Position numbers and translations under genes: made by a program. Of a DNA stretch of 38,442 nucleotides, positions 1 through 8,477 are shown piece by piece. Every line of letters begins with the position of its first letter. Position 1 is the stretch's first letter. The notes below the pieces were generated by a model. It saw only the letters and a program-made list of their open reading frames with translations. It searched no databases and was not told the DNA's origin. The DNA is taken from the NCBI RefSeq assembly GCF_022867885.1, contig NZ_JALIFP010000039.1, forward strand, positions 1-38,442, read 5' to 3'. This stretch comes from Lederbergia sp. NSJ-179 (GTDB taxonomy: Bacteria; Bacillota; Bacilli; Bacillales; Bacillaceae_C).

Positions 1-1392
1 TATAAAGCTACATAAATCTACCAATATATGACAATAAAATATTTTAAAAATTCCCGGAATCATTAATGTTATCAAGGACTCCGGGAATTGAGTTGTGTGG
101 TTGTACTGCAAAAGTAGCGCAATCATTGGAGCCAAAGAGTTCGGAACAATATGTTTAAAGATAATCGAATAATCACTTGCACCTAGGGCTCGTGCTGAAT
201 CGACATATTCAAAATTGGAAACCATTAAGACATTGGCCCGCATCGTTCTCGCATAGGTTGGAATCGAGCCAACACTTAGCGCAATGATCAAATTCACCGT
301 ATTGGCGCCAAAAGCTGCGATAATCGCAATTGCTAATAATATACCCGGAACGGCATATAAAATATCCAATAATCGCATAATGATATTATCTGTACGGGGG
401 CCATAATACCCAGAAATGGCTCCAAGTACACCACCAATGATTGCTGGTATAAGAGTAGAAGCTAATCCAACCATAAGGGATATTCTAGCACCGAAAACGA
501 TTCTAGAAAATAAATCGCGGCCAAAATTATCTGTCCCTAACGGATATTCCATACTAGGAGTTTGCAGAATGGCTTCATAACTATTTTCAACAGCCATTTC
601 GTAATCAAACGTAAAGGGACTACAAATGGAAAGGGAAAAAATAAAGACGATAAAGAAGAAACCAAGCATGGCCATATTATTACGAATAATCTTCCCCCAC
701 ATGCCATTCCATTTTTCTATGCTTGATTGGTCGTTTCGCCATTTTATAAAGATATTAATGGCTAAGATAAGGGCAAATAAATTCCCGGTCAAACTAGTAA
801 CAAGCAGAAATATCGCCATGTATTTCATCCAAGCAGGCGGTTTGTCCTTTCCTGATTGCTTGGCAACTAGAAGGAGGACAACCAAATCAAATATAGCAAC
901 TCCTATCAGGACTAACATCGCCATTGGAAAGGAGTCTGTTACATATGGTTTGAACAGATTCAATGCGGAGACAGCAATAATGAAAATCTGAGTTAAAAGC
1001 ATATAAGCAGCAAAAACATATTCGGTTGTTTTCACTTTTTTTATGAGCTGAAAAGCAAATGCAACAATAAATACATTTCCTGTCACAATCCCTGCTAGTA
1101 GAGGATATCCCCATTTCCTCGTAGCGGATCGAATTTCCCCCGTCTTTTTAAGATCAGCTTTGATCTTAAAGGTCACTGCAATTTGTATAAGAGTAAACAA
1201 AGCATAAACGGCAAATACAGTAAAAACAGAAGGTTTTAGTGCACCGCTTGAAAATTCAATGCTGTTGACCAGGAAAATAATCGTTAAAATCAACGACATA
1301 ATCCATGTGAAATTGGCTTGTGTATATTCAGAAGATAATTTTAATGCATGCTTCAATTGAAAGCCTGCAGCTTCCGTACTCCTTGTTTCCAT
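1..1392 (-). pseudogene. OppC/DppC-type ABC transporter permease with a disrupted C-terminus
   Basis: Inner-membrane permease subunit of an oligopeptide/nickel-type ABC importer. The minus-strand frame opens at ATG 1390-1392, 16 bases after oppB, and reads without a stop to the window edge. It has several N-terminal membrane segments (an extension beyond usual OppC), then the typical BPD_transp_1 core with YPLGTDNFGRD, GARISL, the SGYYG region and the EAA-like loop EYVDSARALGASDYSIIFKH ending in VPNSLAPMI (near base 121). The roughly 60 residues that normally follow, including the conserved SFxGxGxQPP stretch, are missing. Another frame at about 120-90 reads FAVQPHNSIPG, which resembles the FGVQPPTPEWG segment, so an internal deletion with frame change is likely. 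A terminator-like hairpin follows directly. Inference: a decaying permease gene. The missing end could also reflect an assembly fault. Confidence 0.75.
49..89 (-). terminator. Terminator-like hairpin after oppC
   Basis: AATTCCCGGA (49-58) and TCCGGGAATT (80-89) form a perfect 10-bp stem with a 21-base loop. Read on the minus strand the stem is followed by a run of T, as in an intrinsic terminator. It lies immediately after the truncated oppC reading, which supports the end of the operon being here. Confidence 0.6.
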
Positions 1393-1408
1393 CCTCTCAA
1401 CACCTGCT

Positions 1409-2836
1409 TCAATACTGTCTCATTTTCGAACGAATACGTGGATCAAAAAACGCGTAAGAAACGTCAATAATTAAATTAACAAGCGAAATCGTAATAGCTA
1501 CATACACAACCCCACCCATCACACTTGGTATATCTGGAATAAATTGTTTATCGACAATATAGCTACCAATCCCACTGATATTAAATACTTTCTCTGTAAC
1601 GGCTGCTCCGCCAAGCATACCGCCAAAAAGCAAACCAATCACTGTGATAACAGGAATAATTGCATTCCCAATCGCATGTTTCCAAAGAACATGGTTATAG
1701 CTTAATCCTTTCGAACGAGCTGTCACAATATAGTCTTCATTGACAACCTCAAGCATTGAAGAACGCGTCATCCTTGCAACGGATGCTGTTAAGGCAGTAC
1801 CAAGAACAATAACAGGCATAATCATCGACAAAACATTTCCCGGGCTATACGTGGCAGGAAGCCAGTGTCCTTTGATTGAAAAGGTTAAAATAAAGATTAA
1901 TCCTTGCCAAAAATTTGGAATCGACAAACCAATTAAGGCAAGAAACATAAAAGAATAATCGAAAAAAGAATTAGGCCTTGTCGCTGATATAATTCCAACG
2001 GGAATCGCAATGAGAATTGCCATGATTAAGGAAACCATCGTTAATGAAAAGGTAACAGGAAATTTATTCGCAATACTCGCTGCCACATCTTCATTTCCTG
2101 TAAATGAATTCCCCAAATCAAATGTAAGAATCCCTTTCACAGCCTCCCAAAGCTGAACAAGATACGGCTGATCTAAACCATATAGATGATTAAAAGCAGC
2201 GATCTGTTCCTTTGTCGCCGTTTCCCCCAAAATATTGGCTGCTGGGTTAAATGGTGAAATATATAAAATCGTAAAAACAAAAACAGCCACACCAAGAATG
2301 ACAAATAAACTCATCACTAATCTTTCAAAAATATATTTGATATAAGAATTACTATAAATGAATAACAAGATGTACATAAGGATTCCCGGAATGAATGTCA
2401 ATACAAAAAAGAGTGGGTGCTTCAAAAGAGATTGAAAAGTATGTTCAAATGTTACTCTTTTTATCCCTTTTTTTTCAAGTTGTTCGTTTGTTTGCTCGAA
2501 AAGAACTTTTTGAAATTGCTTATCCGACCATTTTTTTGCATGTTGTTTCATTTCCTTTGGAATAATCTTTTTAGAAAAAAATTCCTGTTTCCTTCGGTAT
2601 TCATTTTCAAACTCTTCCATTAATTTTGCTTTGTAATCGGCAGCGACTAATTTCCCATGTGTCTCATTTAATATGGTGAAAGAAGGATCTTGCCTTCGTT
2701 TATATAAATAAATAAAAAAGACCAAAAGATGAACGGGAAGCCCTAGTAAGATCACCCAAAATTTGTATGATGACCTTGTTAGCATTTTTCCGTATGTGAA
2801 ACTAAGCATTCCCAAAAAACGATAATGATTCGACAT
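1409..2836 (-). CDS. OppB/DppB-type ABC transporter permease with long N-terminal extension
   Basis: First permease of an oligopeptide/nickel-type ABC importer. The start MSNHYRF at 2836 is preferred over the upstream ATG at 2854 because AAGGGAG precedes it at good distance. The protein is about 475 residues, against about 310-340 for usual OppB/DppB. Residues about 20-45 form one membrane helix, followed by a charged cytoplasmic-type stretch, a second helix pair, and then the normal core: LGVAVFVFTILYISPFNPA, the GLDQPYLVQLWEAVKG segment typical of the family, and the EAA loop near NEDYIVTARSKGLSYNHVLWKHAIGNAIIPV. The C-terminus FFDPRIRSK is standard. It is followed by oppC and is divergent from the ATPase gene at 2995. 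No substrate-binding protein gene is visible here, so the substrate cannot be told. Confidence 0.85.
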   Translation of the reverse strand: MSNHYRFLGMLSFTYGKMLTRSSYKFWVILLGLPVHLLVFFIYLYKRRQDPSFTILNETHGKLVAADYKAKLMEEFENEYRRKQEFFSKKIIPKEMKQHAKKWSDKQFQKVLFEQTNEQLEKKGIKRVTFEHTFQSLLKHPLFFVLTFIPGILMYILLFIYSNSYIKYIFERLVMSLFVILGVAVFVFTILYISPFNPAANILGETATKEQIAAFNHLYGLDQPYLVQLWEAVKGILTFDLGNSFTGNEDVAASIANKFPVTFSLTMVSLIMAILIAIPVGIISATRPNSFFDYSFMFLALIGLSIPNFWQGLIFILTFSIKGHWLPATYSPGNVLSMIMPVIVLGTALTASVARMTRSSMLEVVNEDYIVTARSKGLSYNHVLWKHAIGNAIIPVITVIGLLFGGMLGGAAVTEKVFNISGIGSYIVDKQFIPDIPSVMGGVVYVAITISLVNLIIDVSYAFFDPRIRSKMRQY

Positions 2837-2994
2837 GTTTCTCCCTTCATTCACAAAGAAGCGGCCTCCTTCCTTTCCAGATTGAACAATTCCGATAGGC
2901 GTAGTATACTTTTAAGTAATAAACTTGTAAAGTAATTAGATAAATTTTATCATGAAGTCCATAAATATCAAAATATATCGGCAGGTGTAAGAAT

Positions 2995-4739
2995 TTGGAA
3001 CCTATACTAAAAGTAAATGATCTCCATATCTCATTTTTTTCTAGGGAAGAGGAATTTGAGGCTGTTCGTGGAGTCAGTTTTGAAGTTCATAAAGGGGAAA
3101 CCGTCGGAATTGTAGGTGAATCTGGCAGTGGTAAAAGTGTCACCGCTCGAACCATTATGCGATTATTACCTTCTCCCCCTCCCATATTAAAAAAGGAGAG
3201 GTCTTTTTTCTTGGTGAGAATTTAGCCACTAAGAGTGAAAAAGAAATGGAGCACATCCGTGGGCGTGAGATTGGAATGATCTTTCAAGATCCGATGACTT
3301 CCCTTAATCCCACGATCCGCATTGGGAAACAAATTTCAGAAAGCTTAATTAAACACCAAAAGCTTTCGAAAAAAGAAGCCAAAGCACAAGCGATTGAAAT
3401 GCTGAAGTTGGTCGGCATCCCCAATAGTGAAATGCGCTATCAGCAATATCCACATGAATTTTCCGGTGGGATGAGGCAAAGAGTGATGATTGCAATCGCC
3501 CTTGCTTGTCGACCAACCCTATTAATTGCAGATGAACCAACGACAGCCTTAGACGTAACCATTCAGGCGCAAATTTTAAATGTAATGAAGGATATTCAAA
3601 AACGATTAGGCACATCGATTATCCTGATCACTCATGATCTTGGTGTTGTTGCGGGGATGTGTGATCGTGTTGTCGTCATGGAAAAGGGAGAAGTTGTCGA
3701 AACCGGAACAACGGAGGAGATATTTGCTGCTCCCAAACACCCTTATACACAAAAGCTTTTACATGCTCTTCCGAGATTAGACGAAAAAAAGAAACCGAAA
3801 CCGACTCCCTTTATGATCCCGAGCAAGGACTCAACCATTCCCCTACTCGATGTGCGTTCCCTTAAACAATATTTTGATATTGGCAAAGGGAATAAACTGA
3901 AAGCAGTAGATAATATTAGTTTTCAGATTCATCAAGGCGAAACACTTGGCTTGGTTGGAGAATCTGGATCGGGAAAGTCTACGACTGGAAGGACGATCTT
4001 ACGGCTTTATGAACCAACCGATGGGGATGTTTACTATCAGGGAATGGCTGTCAATCGTTTTTCCAAGAAGGAAATGAAAAAAATGCGTCGACATATGCAA
4101 ATGATTTTTCAAGATCCTTATTCTTCCTTAAATCCACGTTTTAAAGTATTAGATATTATTGGGGAAGCATTGGATATTCATGGGATCACGAAAAGTAAAG
4201 CCGAACGGAAACGAAAAGTGGAGGAATTGCTCGATATGGTTGGACTAGAGCCTGCCCATGCCGGGCGTTATCCCCATGAGTTTTCAGGTGGGCAGCGTCA
4301 ACGGATTGGGATTGCCCGTGCGCTTGCCGTCGACCCTCGTTTTATTGTCTGTGATGAGCCTTTATCTGCATTAGATGTATCGATTCAAGCACAGGTTGTC
4401 AAACTGTTAGAGGATTTACAGCACCGCTTAGGATTAACCTATTTATTTATTGCCCATGACTTATCCATGGTCAAGCATATTAGTGACCGCGTTGCTGTCA
4501 TGAATGCTGGAAAAATTGTCGAGCTGGCAGAAAGCGAAGAACTGTATGCAAACCCACAGCATGAATACACGAAGTCGCTTTTATCGGCTATTCCCATTCC
4601 AGACCCAAAGGTTGAAGCCAAAAAGAAAAGAGAACTGATGTCAGAACAAATGGAAGTCGATAAATATAATTTGCGAAATTCAGAATTAGTTGAAGTTTCC
4701 ATGGGGCATTGGGTGGCATTGCCGAAAAAGAAACAGTAA
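2995..4739 (+). pseudogene. Fused OppD-OppF-type dual ATPase, frameshifted
   Basis: Two ABC ATPase domains in one chain, the energy module for the adjacent permeases. It starts at TTG 2995 with GCAGGTG 8 bases upstream. Residues 1-60 hold the first Walker A (GESGSGKS). The frame then breaks near 3177-3186, in TCTCCCCCTCCCATA: the reading ends at 3225, while another frame continues directly as [27 protein letters not shown] and runs to 4739. That part carries signature FSGGMRQR, Walker [13 protein letters not shown], the oligopeptide-ATPase tail, then a second domain with [17 protein letters not shown] and [13 protein letters not shown] single-base loss in the C-rich stretch explains the break; it is either a real mutation or a sequencing error. 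Without it the product would be about 580 residues, normal for DppD-DppF fusions. Together with the damaged oppC, inactivity is the simpler reading. Confidence 0.8.
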
Positions 4740-4838
4740 CATGACAAATAAAACCGGCAACTGTTGAAAAATGTTTTTAAAGTTTGACATATTTCCCGAG
4801 AAATATTTAAGGGAGAATCCAAAAGGTCGACAAACACG

Positions 4839-4877
4839 AAGGGGCAGAAATAAGTATTTAACTTATTTCTGCCCCTT
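4839..4877 (+). terminator. Perfect 17-bp hairpin, terminator of the dual ATPase gene
   Basis: AAGGGGCAGAAATAAGT (4839-4855) and its exact complement (4861-4877) enclose the loop ATTTA. It lies 100 bases after the ATPase stop. The 3' arm is followed by a T/C-rich stretch rather than a clean T run. The core GGGGCAGAAATAA recurs at about 20229-20241, so it may be a dispersed element as well as a terminator. Confidence 0.6.
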
Positions 4878-4997
4878 CTCAATTCTGTCTTTCGTTTACT
4901 CTCCCTTTCTCCCTCATATATATCCATCGTTTATTTATGAAAAGACTGTGAATCTTCTGTGCGTTAACTACTTATTCATGATTGTTGTGGTAAACTG

Positions 4998-5116
4998 AAT
5001 GAAGGTCAAGGGCAACCTGTTGGCAGGCTCAAAGCACCACGCCCTGTCACTTCGCCTGCACTAGTACGTTCTTGTACGTCGCAACGCCTTTGTGACCTGC
5101 GTCCTGCAAGCCCGAA
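4998..5116 (+). repeat. GC-rich dispersed intergenic repeat, copy 1
   Basis: The stretch is GC-rich compared with its surroundings and ends CGCAACGCC-TT-TGACCT-C-TC-TG-A-GCC, which aligns with the repeat at 5700-5805 and with the reverse complement of 9925-10050. The first half is more divergent. The repeat runs into the 5' end of the DUF420 reading frame, where the upstream GTG at 5092 falls inside it. Confidence 0.55.
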
Positions 5117-5148
5117 TAGAAACAATCAAAAATGGAGTGTACAATCGA

Positions 5149-5700
5149 ATGAACGAAAAAACAAATCAAACCCAGTTAGATCATAAACGCAATTACAAAC
5201 CAGTGATTATAACGATTTCCGTTGTTTTAATCGGGGCCATTGCTGTCCTTTCAGGAATGCCAGGAGTGGAGGATTTTGATGCCTTTGATGTCACTCTCCT
5301 CCCCCTATTTAACGCGATTTTTAATAGCTTTACTTTTGTGTTTTTATTATGTGCTTTTATTGCGATCCGCAAGCGTAACATTAAAGTACATCGTCGCTTT
5401 ATCTATTCAGCCTTTGTAACAACTTCTTTATTTCTAATTACTTATGTGGCTTTTCATTATTTATCTCCTTCCACACCATATGGTGGATCAGGTTTTATGG
5501 CTGGTTTGTATTATTTTCTTCTTATTACCCATATTTTATTGGCAGCCGCCATTGTACCACTCGCCTTGACAACTGTGGCCCGTGCTTGGAATATGGAGAA
5601 TGCCCGGCATAGAAAAATTGCCCACTGGACAATGCCGATTTGGCTATATGTCAGTCTATCTGGCGTATTAGTTTATATCATGATTTCCCCTTATTATTAA
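5149..5700 (+). CDS. yozB: DUF420 membrane protein, YozB/CtaM-like
   Basis: A membrane protein of 183 residues with about five helices, resembling B. subtilis YozB. The family (DUF420) includes S. aureus CtaM, which is needed for maturation of an aa3-type terminal oxidase; a similar assembly role here is inferred from family only. Visible features are the opening helix VIITISVVLIGAIAVLSG, FHYLSP, ITHILLAAAIVPLAL, and the C-terminal HRKIAHWTMPIWLYVSLSG, with conserved histidines that could face heme or copper. The start MNEKTNQ at 5149 has GGAGTG 9 bases upstream. The frame extends upstream to a GTG at 5092, but that lies in repeat sequence and has no ribosome site. No cytochrome oxidase gene is in the window; the gene stands alone between two repeats. 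Confidence 0.85.
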   Translation: MNEKTNQTQLDHKRNYKPVIITISVVLIGAIAVLSGMPGVEDFDAFDVTLLPLFNAIFNSFTFVFLLCAFIAIRKRNIKVHRRFIYSAFVTTSLFLITYVAFHYLSPSTPYGGSGFMAGLYYFLLITHILLAAAIVPLALTTVARAWNMENARHRKIAHWTMPIWLYVSLSGVLVYIMISPYY

Positions 5701-5805
5701 GAAAAGCGCAAGGCGCCCGTTTAATGGATGAACGGCTAAGTTCGCGCCGTCCTGGCGCAACGCCGTTCTGACCTACATCGTGTAGGCCTCCGACAAGAAA
5801 TGTTC
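5700..5805 (+). repeat. GC-rich dispersed intergenic repeat, copy 2
   Basis: Begins GAAAAGCGCAAGGCGCC directly at the stop codon of the DUF420 gene. It shares GAAAAGC-CAAG, GAACGGCTAA, CGCAACG-CGTTCTGACC and CATC-TG-GCCTC with the reverse complement of the copy at 9925-10050, and its second half with copy 1. It contains self-complementary GGCGC/GCGCC blocks. Similar GC-rich elements occur between genes in other Bacillus relatives (recollection, not searched). Confidence 0.65.
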
Positions 5806-5819
5806 TAGACAAAGTATGT

Positions 5820-5846
5820 CCTCACTTCCAAAGTGAGGATTTTTTC
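5820..5846 (+). terminator. Intrinsic terminator
   Basis: CCTCACTT (5820-5827) pairs with AAGTGAGG (5831-5838), followed by ATTTTTTC. This is a short, tight hairpin with a T run, downstream of the DUF420 gene and repeat copy 2. Confidence 0.8.
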
Positions 5847-6109
5847 GTTTCATTGTTTCTTTAATCATTTTATTATGAGTTCCCCAATAGGATTTGTTAT
5901 ACTTGAAAATAGAGAGAGTTTCGCTTGTATTCTTTCACATCATTTGGAAGATAATGAAAAACCTAGTAATATAACATAAAAGGATTTATTTGTCCAAATC
6001 CAAAGAAGCTAAAAGAAGGCTTTCCGACATCATTCACATGCAATCATAAAGGACGATTTACATAAAATGATCATGCAATTCATATTTTTCTTGGAAGGTG
6101 CGTTCAATC

Positions 6110-6604
6110 ATGGAGAAAAGCATAAACACAACACGTTATTTAGAAGTTATGGGTAATTATCCTACTGGCGTTACTGTTGTGACAACACTGGATGACCAAA
6201 AGACCCCTCTTGGATTAACGGTTAATTCATTTACCTCCCTTTCTTTAGATCCGTTATTAGTGTTATGGTCGATTGATAAAAAGGTCTCCTCGTACTCTGT
6301 TTTTACGAAAACAAAACAATTTGCAATCAACGTATTAGCCAGTGATCAAGGTGATCTCTGCTCATTATTTGCCCGCAAAAATACCGACCGCTTTAACCAA
6401 TGCGAATGGCATCTTTCTAAGCTGAATTTGCCCATTCTTTCAGGATCGGCTGGAGTTTTACAATGTAAAACCTATAAAACAATAGAGGCAGGAGATCATA
6501 CGATGCTCATTGGGGAAGTCATTGATATTTTAAATGAAAATAAAAAACCGCTTTTATATCATCAAAGAAAAATGGGGGAAATCCCGGAAAGTTTTTATCA
6601 ATAA
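6110..6604 (+). CDS. Flavin reductase-like FMN-binding split-barrel protein
   Basis: A flavin:NAD(P)H reductase domain protein of 164 residues (HpaC/RutF type), which would supply reduced flavin to a partner or act as a small FMN oxidoreductase in the cytoplasm. Typical features are MGNYPTGVTVVTT at the N-terminus, the substrate/flavin loop LTVNSFTSLSLDPLLVLWSI, FAINVLASDQ, and the late GDHTMLIGEV strand with the conserved GDH. The ATG at 6110 is preferred to the GTG at 6098, since GGAAGG at 6093-6098 lies 11 bases before it. The length is normal for the family. No oxygenase partner is adjacent, and the next gene downstream is a decayed chaperone, so the physiological substrate is unknown. 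Confidence 0.85.
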   Translation: MEKSINTTRYLEVMGNYPTGVTVVTTLDDQKTPLGLTVNSFTSLSLDPLLVLWSIDKKVSSYSVFTKTKQFAINVLASDQGDLCSLFARKNTDRFNQCEWHLSKLNLPILSGSAGVLQCKTYKTIEAGDHTMLIGEVIDILNENKKPLLYHQRKMGEIPESFYQ

Positions 6605-6660
6605 TGTCATGATTACAATAGGAGTTAGCCCTATGAATAAGGGGAACATGGGGGTTTTCC

Positions 6661-6955
6661 ATGATTACAATTGGAATTGATCTAGGGTTTAGTTGCATAC
6701 TGGGATCAATATAAGCCGCGCCTCATTCCGAATGTATTAGGTAAATAGCTTACTTTCTCGACTGTGAGTAGAGATGAAGCGGAGAAATACTGGTTGGACA
6801 GGAGCAAAGGAGAGACTTGTCACTCATCCATATGAAACATAACAACAATTGGCAGTACATCGAAACACTCTAGGGTAAAGCCTAACCGAAATTCATCTCT
6901 CCTTATTATTGGGCCTCGCCCTGCACATGATTGAAGCGGGAAACTTCTTTCGGAA
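6661..6955 (+). pseudogene. Remnant of an Hsp70/HscC-type chaperone gene
   Basis: The start MITIGIDLGFS at 6661 matches the Hsp70 nucleotide-binding opening (normally IGIDLGTTNS). It is followed, in changing frames and across stops, by KPRLIPNVLGK, LTFSTVSRDEAE (ancestrally LTPSVVSVDE), GEILVGQ, AKERLVTHP and near 6915-6945 a stretch like ELSSLLL-LALHMIEAG. These pieces come in the same order as the first 120 or so residues of HscC-like proteins, with at least three frameshifts. The rest of the gene is absent and the nucleotidyltransferase gene follows. Just before it, at 6608-6625, is a near copy of the first codons (MITIGV), perhaps a small duplication. It cannot be translated as one product. 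Confidence 0.75.
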
Positions 6956-6982
6956 ATCCTTTAAAAACGGAGGTTGGTTTTT

Positions 6983-8017
6983 ATGAAAGTGAAAGAGGCA
7001 AAAACGAACGCGGTCGAATGGATTCAGACACAGGCATGTCATGAAAAGGGCTATGGGGGAGCTTATTTTAGCGGCTCTATTATCGGAGCTTCAGATGACA
7101 CTGAGATATCACCATCCTCCGATGTTGATATTGTCGTTGTAATGGAAGAAGAACCGCCTCTTAAACTAGGAAAGTTCTTTTATAAAGGGACACTCTTGGA
7201 AATCACTTACTTATCTTGGAATCAATTAACCTCTGCCCAAAACGTCTTAACATCCTATCATTTAGCTGGCAGCTTTCGAGTTGATACGATTATCGATGAT
7301 CCGACTGGCCAGTTGCGCCGCTTACAAACCGAGGTATCACAGCATTATTCAGAATGGACCTGGGTTCGGCGGCGCTGCAAAAATGCTTTGCAAAAAGTTG
7401 AGAATGGTTTACGTTCCATTGATGCTGCCGCTCCTTTTCATGAACAAGTAACTGCATGGATGTTTCCAACCGGGGTCACGACCCATGTGATCCTTGTAGC
7501 GGCCTTAAAAAATCCAACTGTAAGAAAACGCTATCTCGCTGCTCGGGAGGTGTTAATAAATTATGGACATGAAGCGCTTTATGATGACCTATTGGAATTA
7601 TTGGGCTGTGCCCAAATAACCCCCGAACAGGTGCAGCATCATCTTTACGAACTTGGCAGAACATTCGATCAAACAGTGGCTGTTGCTAGGACTGCATTTC
7701 TCTTCAGTACGGATATTACGATGGAAACACGTCCGATTGCCATTGATGGAAGCTATGCCCTTATCGAAACAGGGAATCACCGGGAAGCTGTGTTTTGGAT
7801 TATTGCGACATTTGCACGTTGCCACACGATTCTAGCCGCCGATTCTCCAGATCTACATCTTGAACACTTACCAACCTTTCAAGCTGCTGTTCGTGATTTA
7901 GGGATTACATCCTTTGAAGATCTGACCAACCGGGCTAAAAAAGTGATTCAATTTCTACCGACATTGTGGGAAGTGGCGGAAGATATTTTATCTAAAAACC
8001 CCAATATTCATCATTAA
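6983..8017 (+). CDS. Nucleotidyltransferase-fold protein of unknown substrate
   Basis: The protein has 344 residues. The N-terminal part has the minimal Pol-beta/nucleotidyltransferase signature: GS at residues 31-32 and S-D-V-D-I with acidic residues 47 and 49, the usual metal ligands, preceded by a GAYFSGSIIGAS strand. A third acidic ligand may be the Glu in GTLLEITYLSW. The remainder is helical and resembles the helical domains following aminoglycoside- or kanamycin-type nucleotidyltransferases, but I do not recognise a specific family. The start ATG 6983 has ACGGAGG at 6967-6973; an upstream in-frame TTG at 6974 is too close to that site. The neighbours give no clue: a decayed chaperone lies upstream and a repeat array downstream. 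It could modify a small molecule or be an antitoxin-like or resistance enzyme; confidence is only in the fold. Confidence 0.7.
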   Translation: MKVKEAKTNAVEWIQTQACHEKGYGGAYFSGSIIGASDDTEISPSSDVDIVVVMEEEPPLKLGKFFYKGTLLEITYLSWNQLTSAQNVLTSYHLAGSFRVDTIIDDPTGQLRRLQTEVSQHYSEWTWVRRRCKNALQKVENGLRSIDAAAPFHEQVTAWMFPTGVTTHVILVAALKNPTVRKRYLAAREVLINYGHEALYDDLLELLGCAQITPEQVQHHLYELGRTFDQTVAVARTAFLFSTDITMETRPIAIDGSYALIETGNHREAVFWIIATFARCHTILAADSPDLHLEHLPTFQAAVRDLGITSFEDLTNRAKKVIQFLPTLWEVAEDILSKNPNIHH

Positions 8018-8053
8018 GATTTTATTAGTTCTTCATTAGCGATATTAGCTTAC

Positions 8054-8462
8054 TTTCATGACAACCGATGGACGAAAATGCATAATATACGGTTGTCATG
8101 AAACGCTTATGACTACCGGGTAAACGAAGAAGTACGACTTTCATGCTTCATGAAGCGTTCTGGATCTACATTTTTGACGAGTCCCACTTTTTCGTAGATC
8201 CAGTCCCATCTTGGTTCTACGTTTTTGCTGATCACGCGACTTTTCTACACCCAAACCCATCTTGGTTCTACGTTTTCGCTGATCTCGCGACTTTTCGTAC
8301 ACCCAAACCCATCTTGGTTCTACGTTTTTGCTGATCTCGCAACTTTTCGTACACCCAAACCCATCTTGGTTCTACGTTTTCGCTGATCACGCGACTTTTC
8401 ATACATCCAAACCCATCTTGGTTCTACGTTTTCGCTGATCACGCGACTTTTCGTACACCCAA
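8054..8462. repeat. Tandem array of 52-bp hairpin units (array 1)
   Basis: Five near-identical units start at 8205 (51 bases), 8256, 8308, 8360 and 8412 (52 bases each), beginning CCCATCTTGGTTCTACG and ending GCGACTTTTCGTACACCCAAA. Upstream are about three more divergent units of the same length, at about 8055, 8107 and 8153. Most units can form a hairpin of two arms separated by about 22-24 bases: TTTCATGACAACCG (8054-8067) with its exact complement (8090-8103), CTGGATCTAC (8160-8169) with GTAGATCCAG (8194-8203), and imperfect TTGGTTCTACG with CGTACACCCAA in the five main units. The array fills the gap between two convergent genes. A reading frame of about 60 codons through it is a by-product of the repeat. 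Confidence 0.9.
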
Positions 8463-8477
8463 CCCTACTTTTGACTA

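Noticed and set aside
4771-4998. Plus-strand frame of 75 codons after the dual ATPase gene
   Set aside because: It runs through the perfect 17-bp hairpin and low-complexity sequence, has no ribosome site and no recognisable protein features.
5092-5148. Longer start (GTG 5092) for the DUF420 protein
   Set aside because: It falls in the GC-rich repeat and lacks a ribosome site; the ATG at 5149 has GGAGTG at proper distance and matches the family N-terminus.
8143-8334. Reading frame of 63 codons through the 52-bp array (repeated PSWFYVFADHATF)
   Set aside because: The frame is produced by the repeat itself, has no ribosome site and breaks where unit length changes from 51 to 52.
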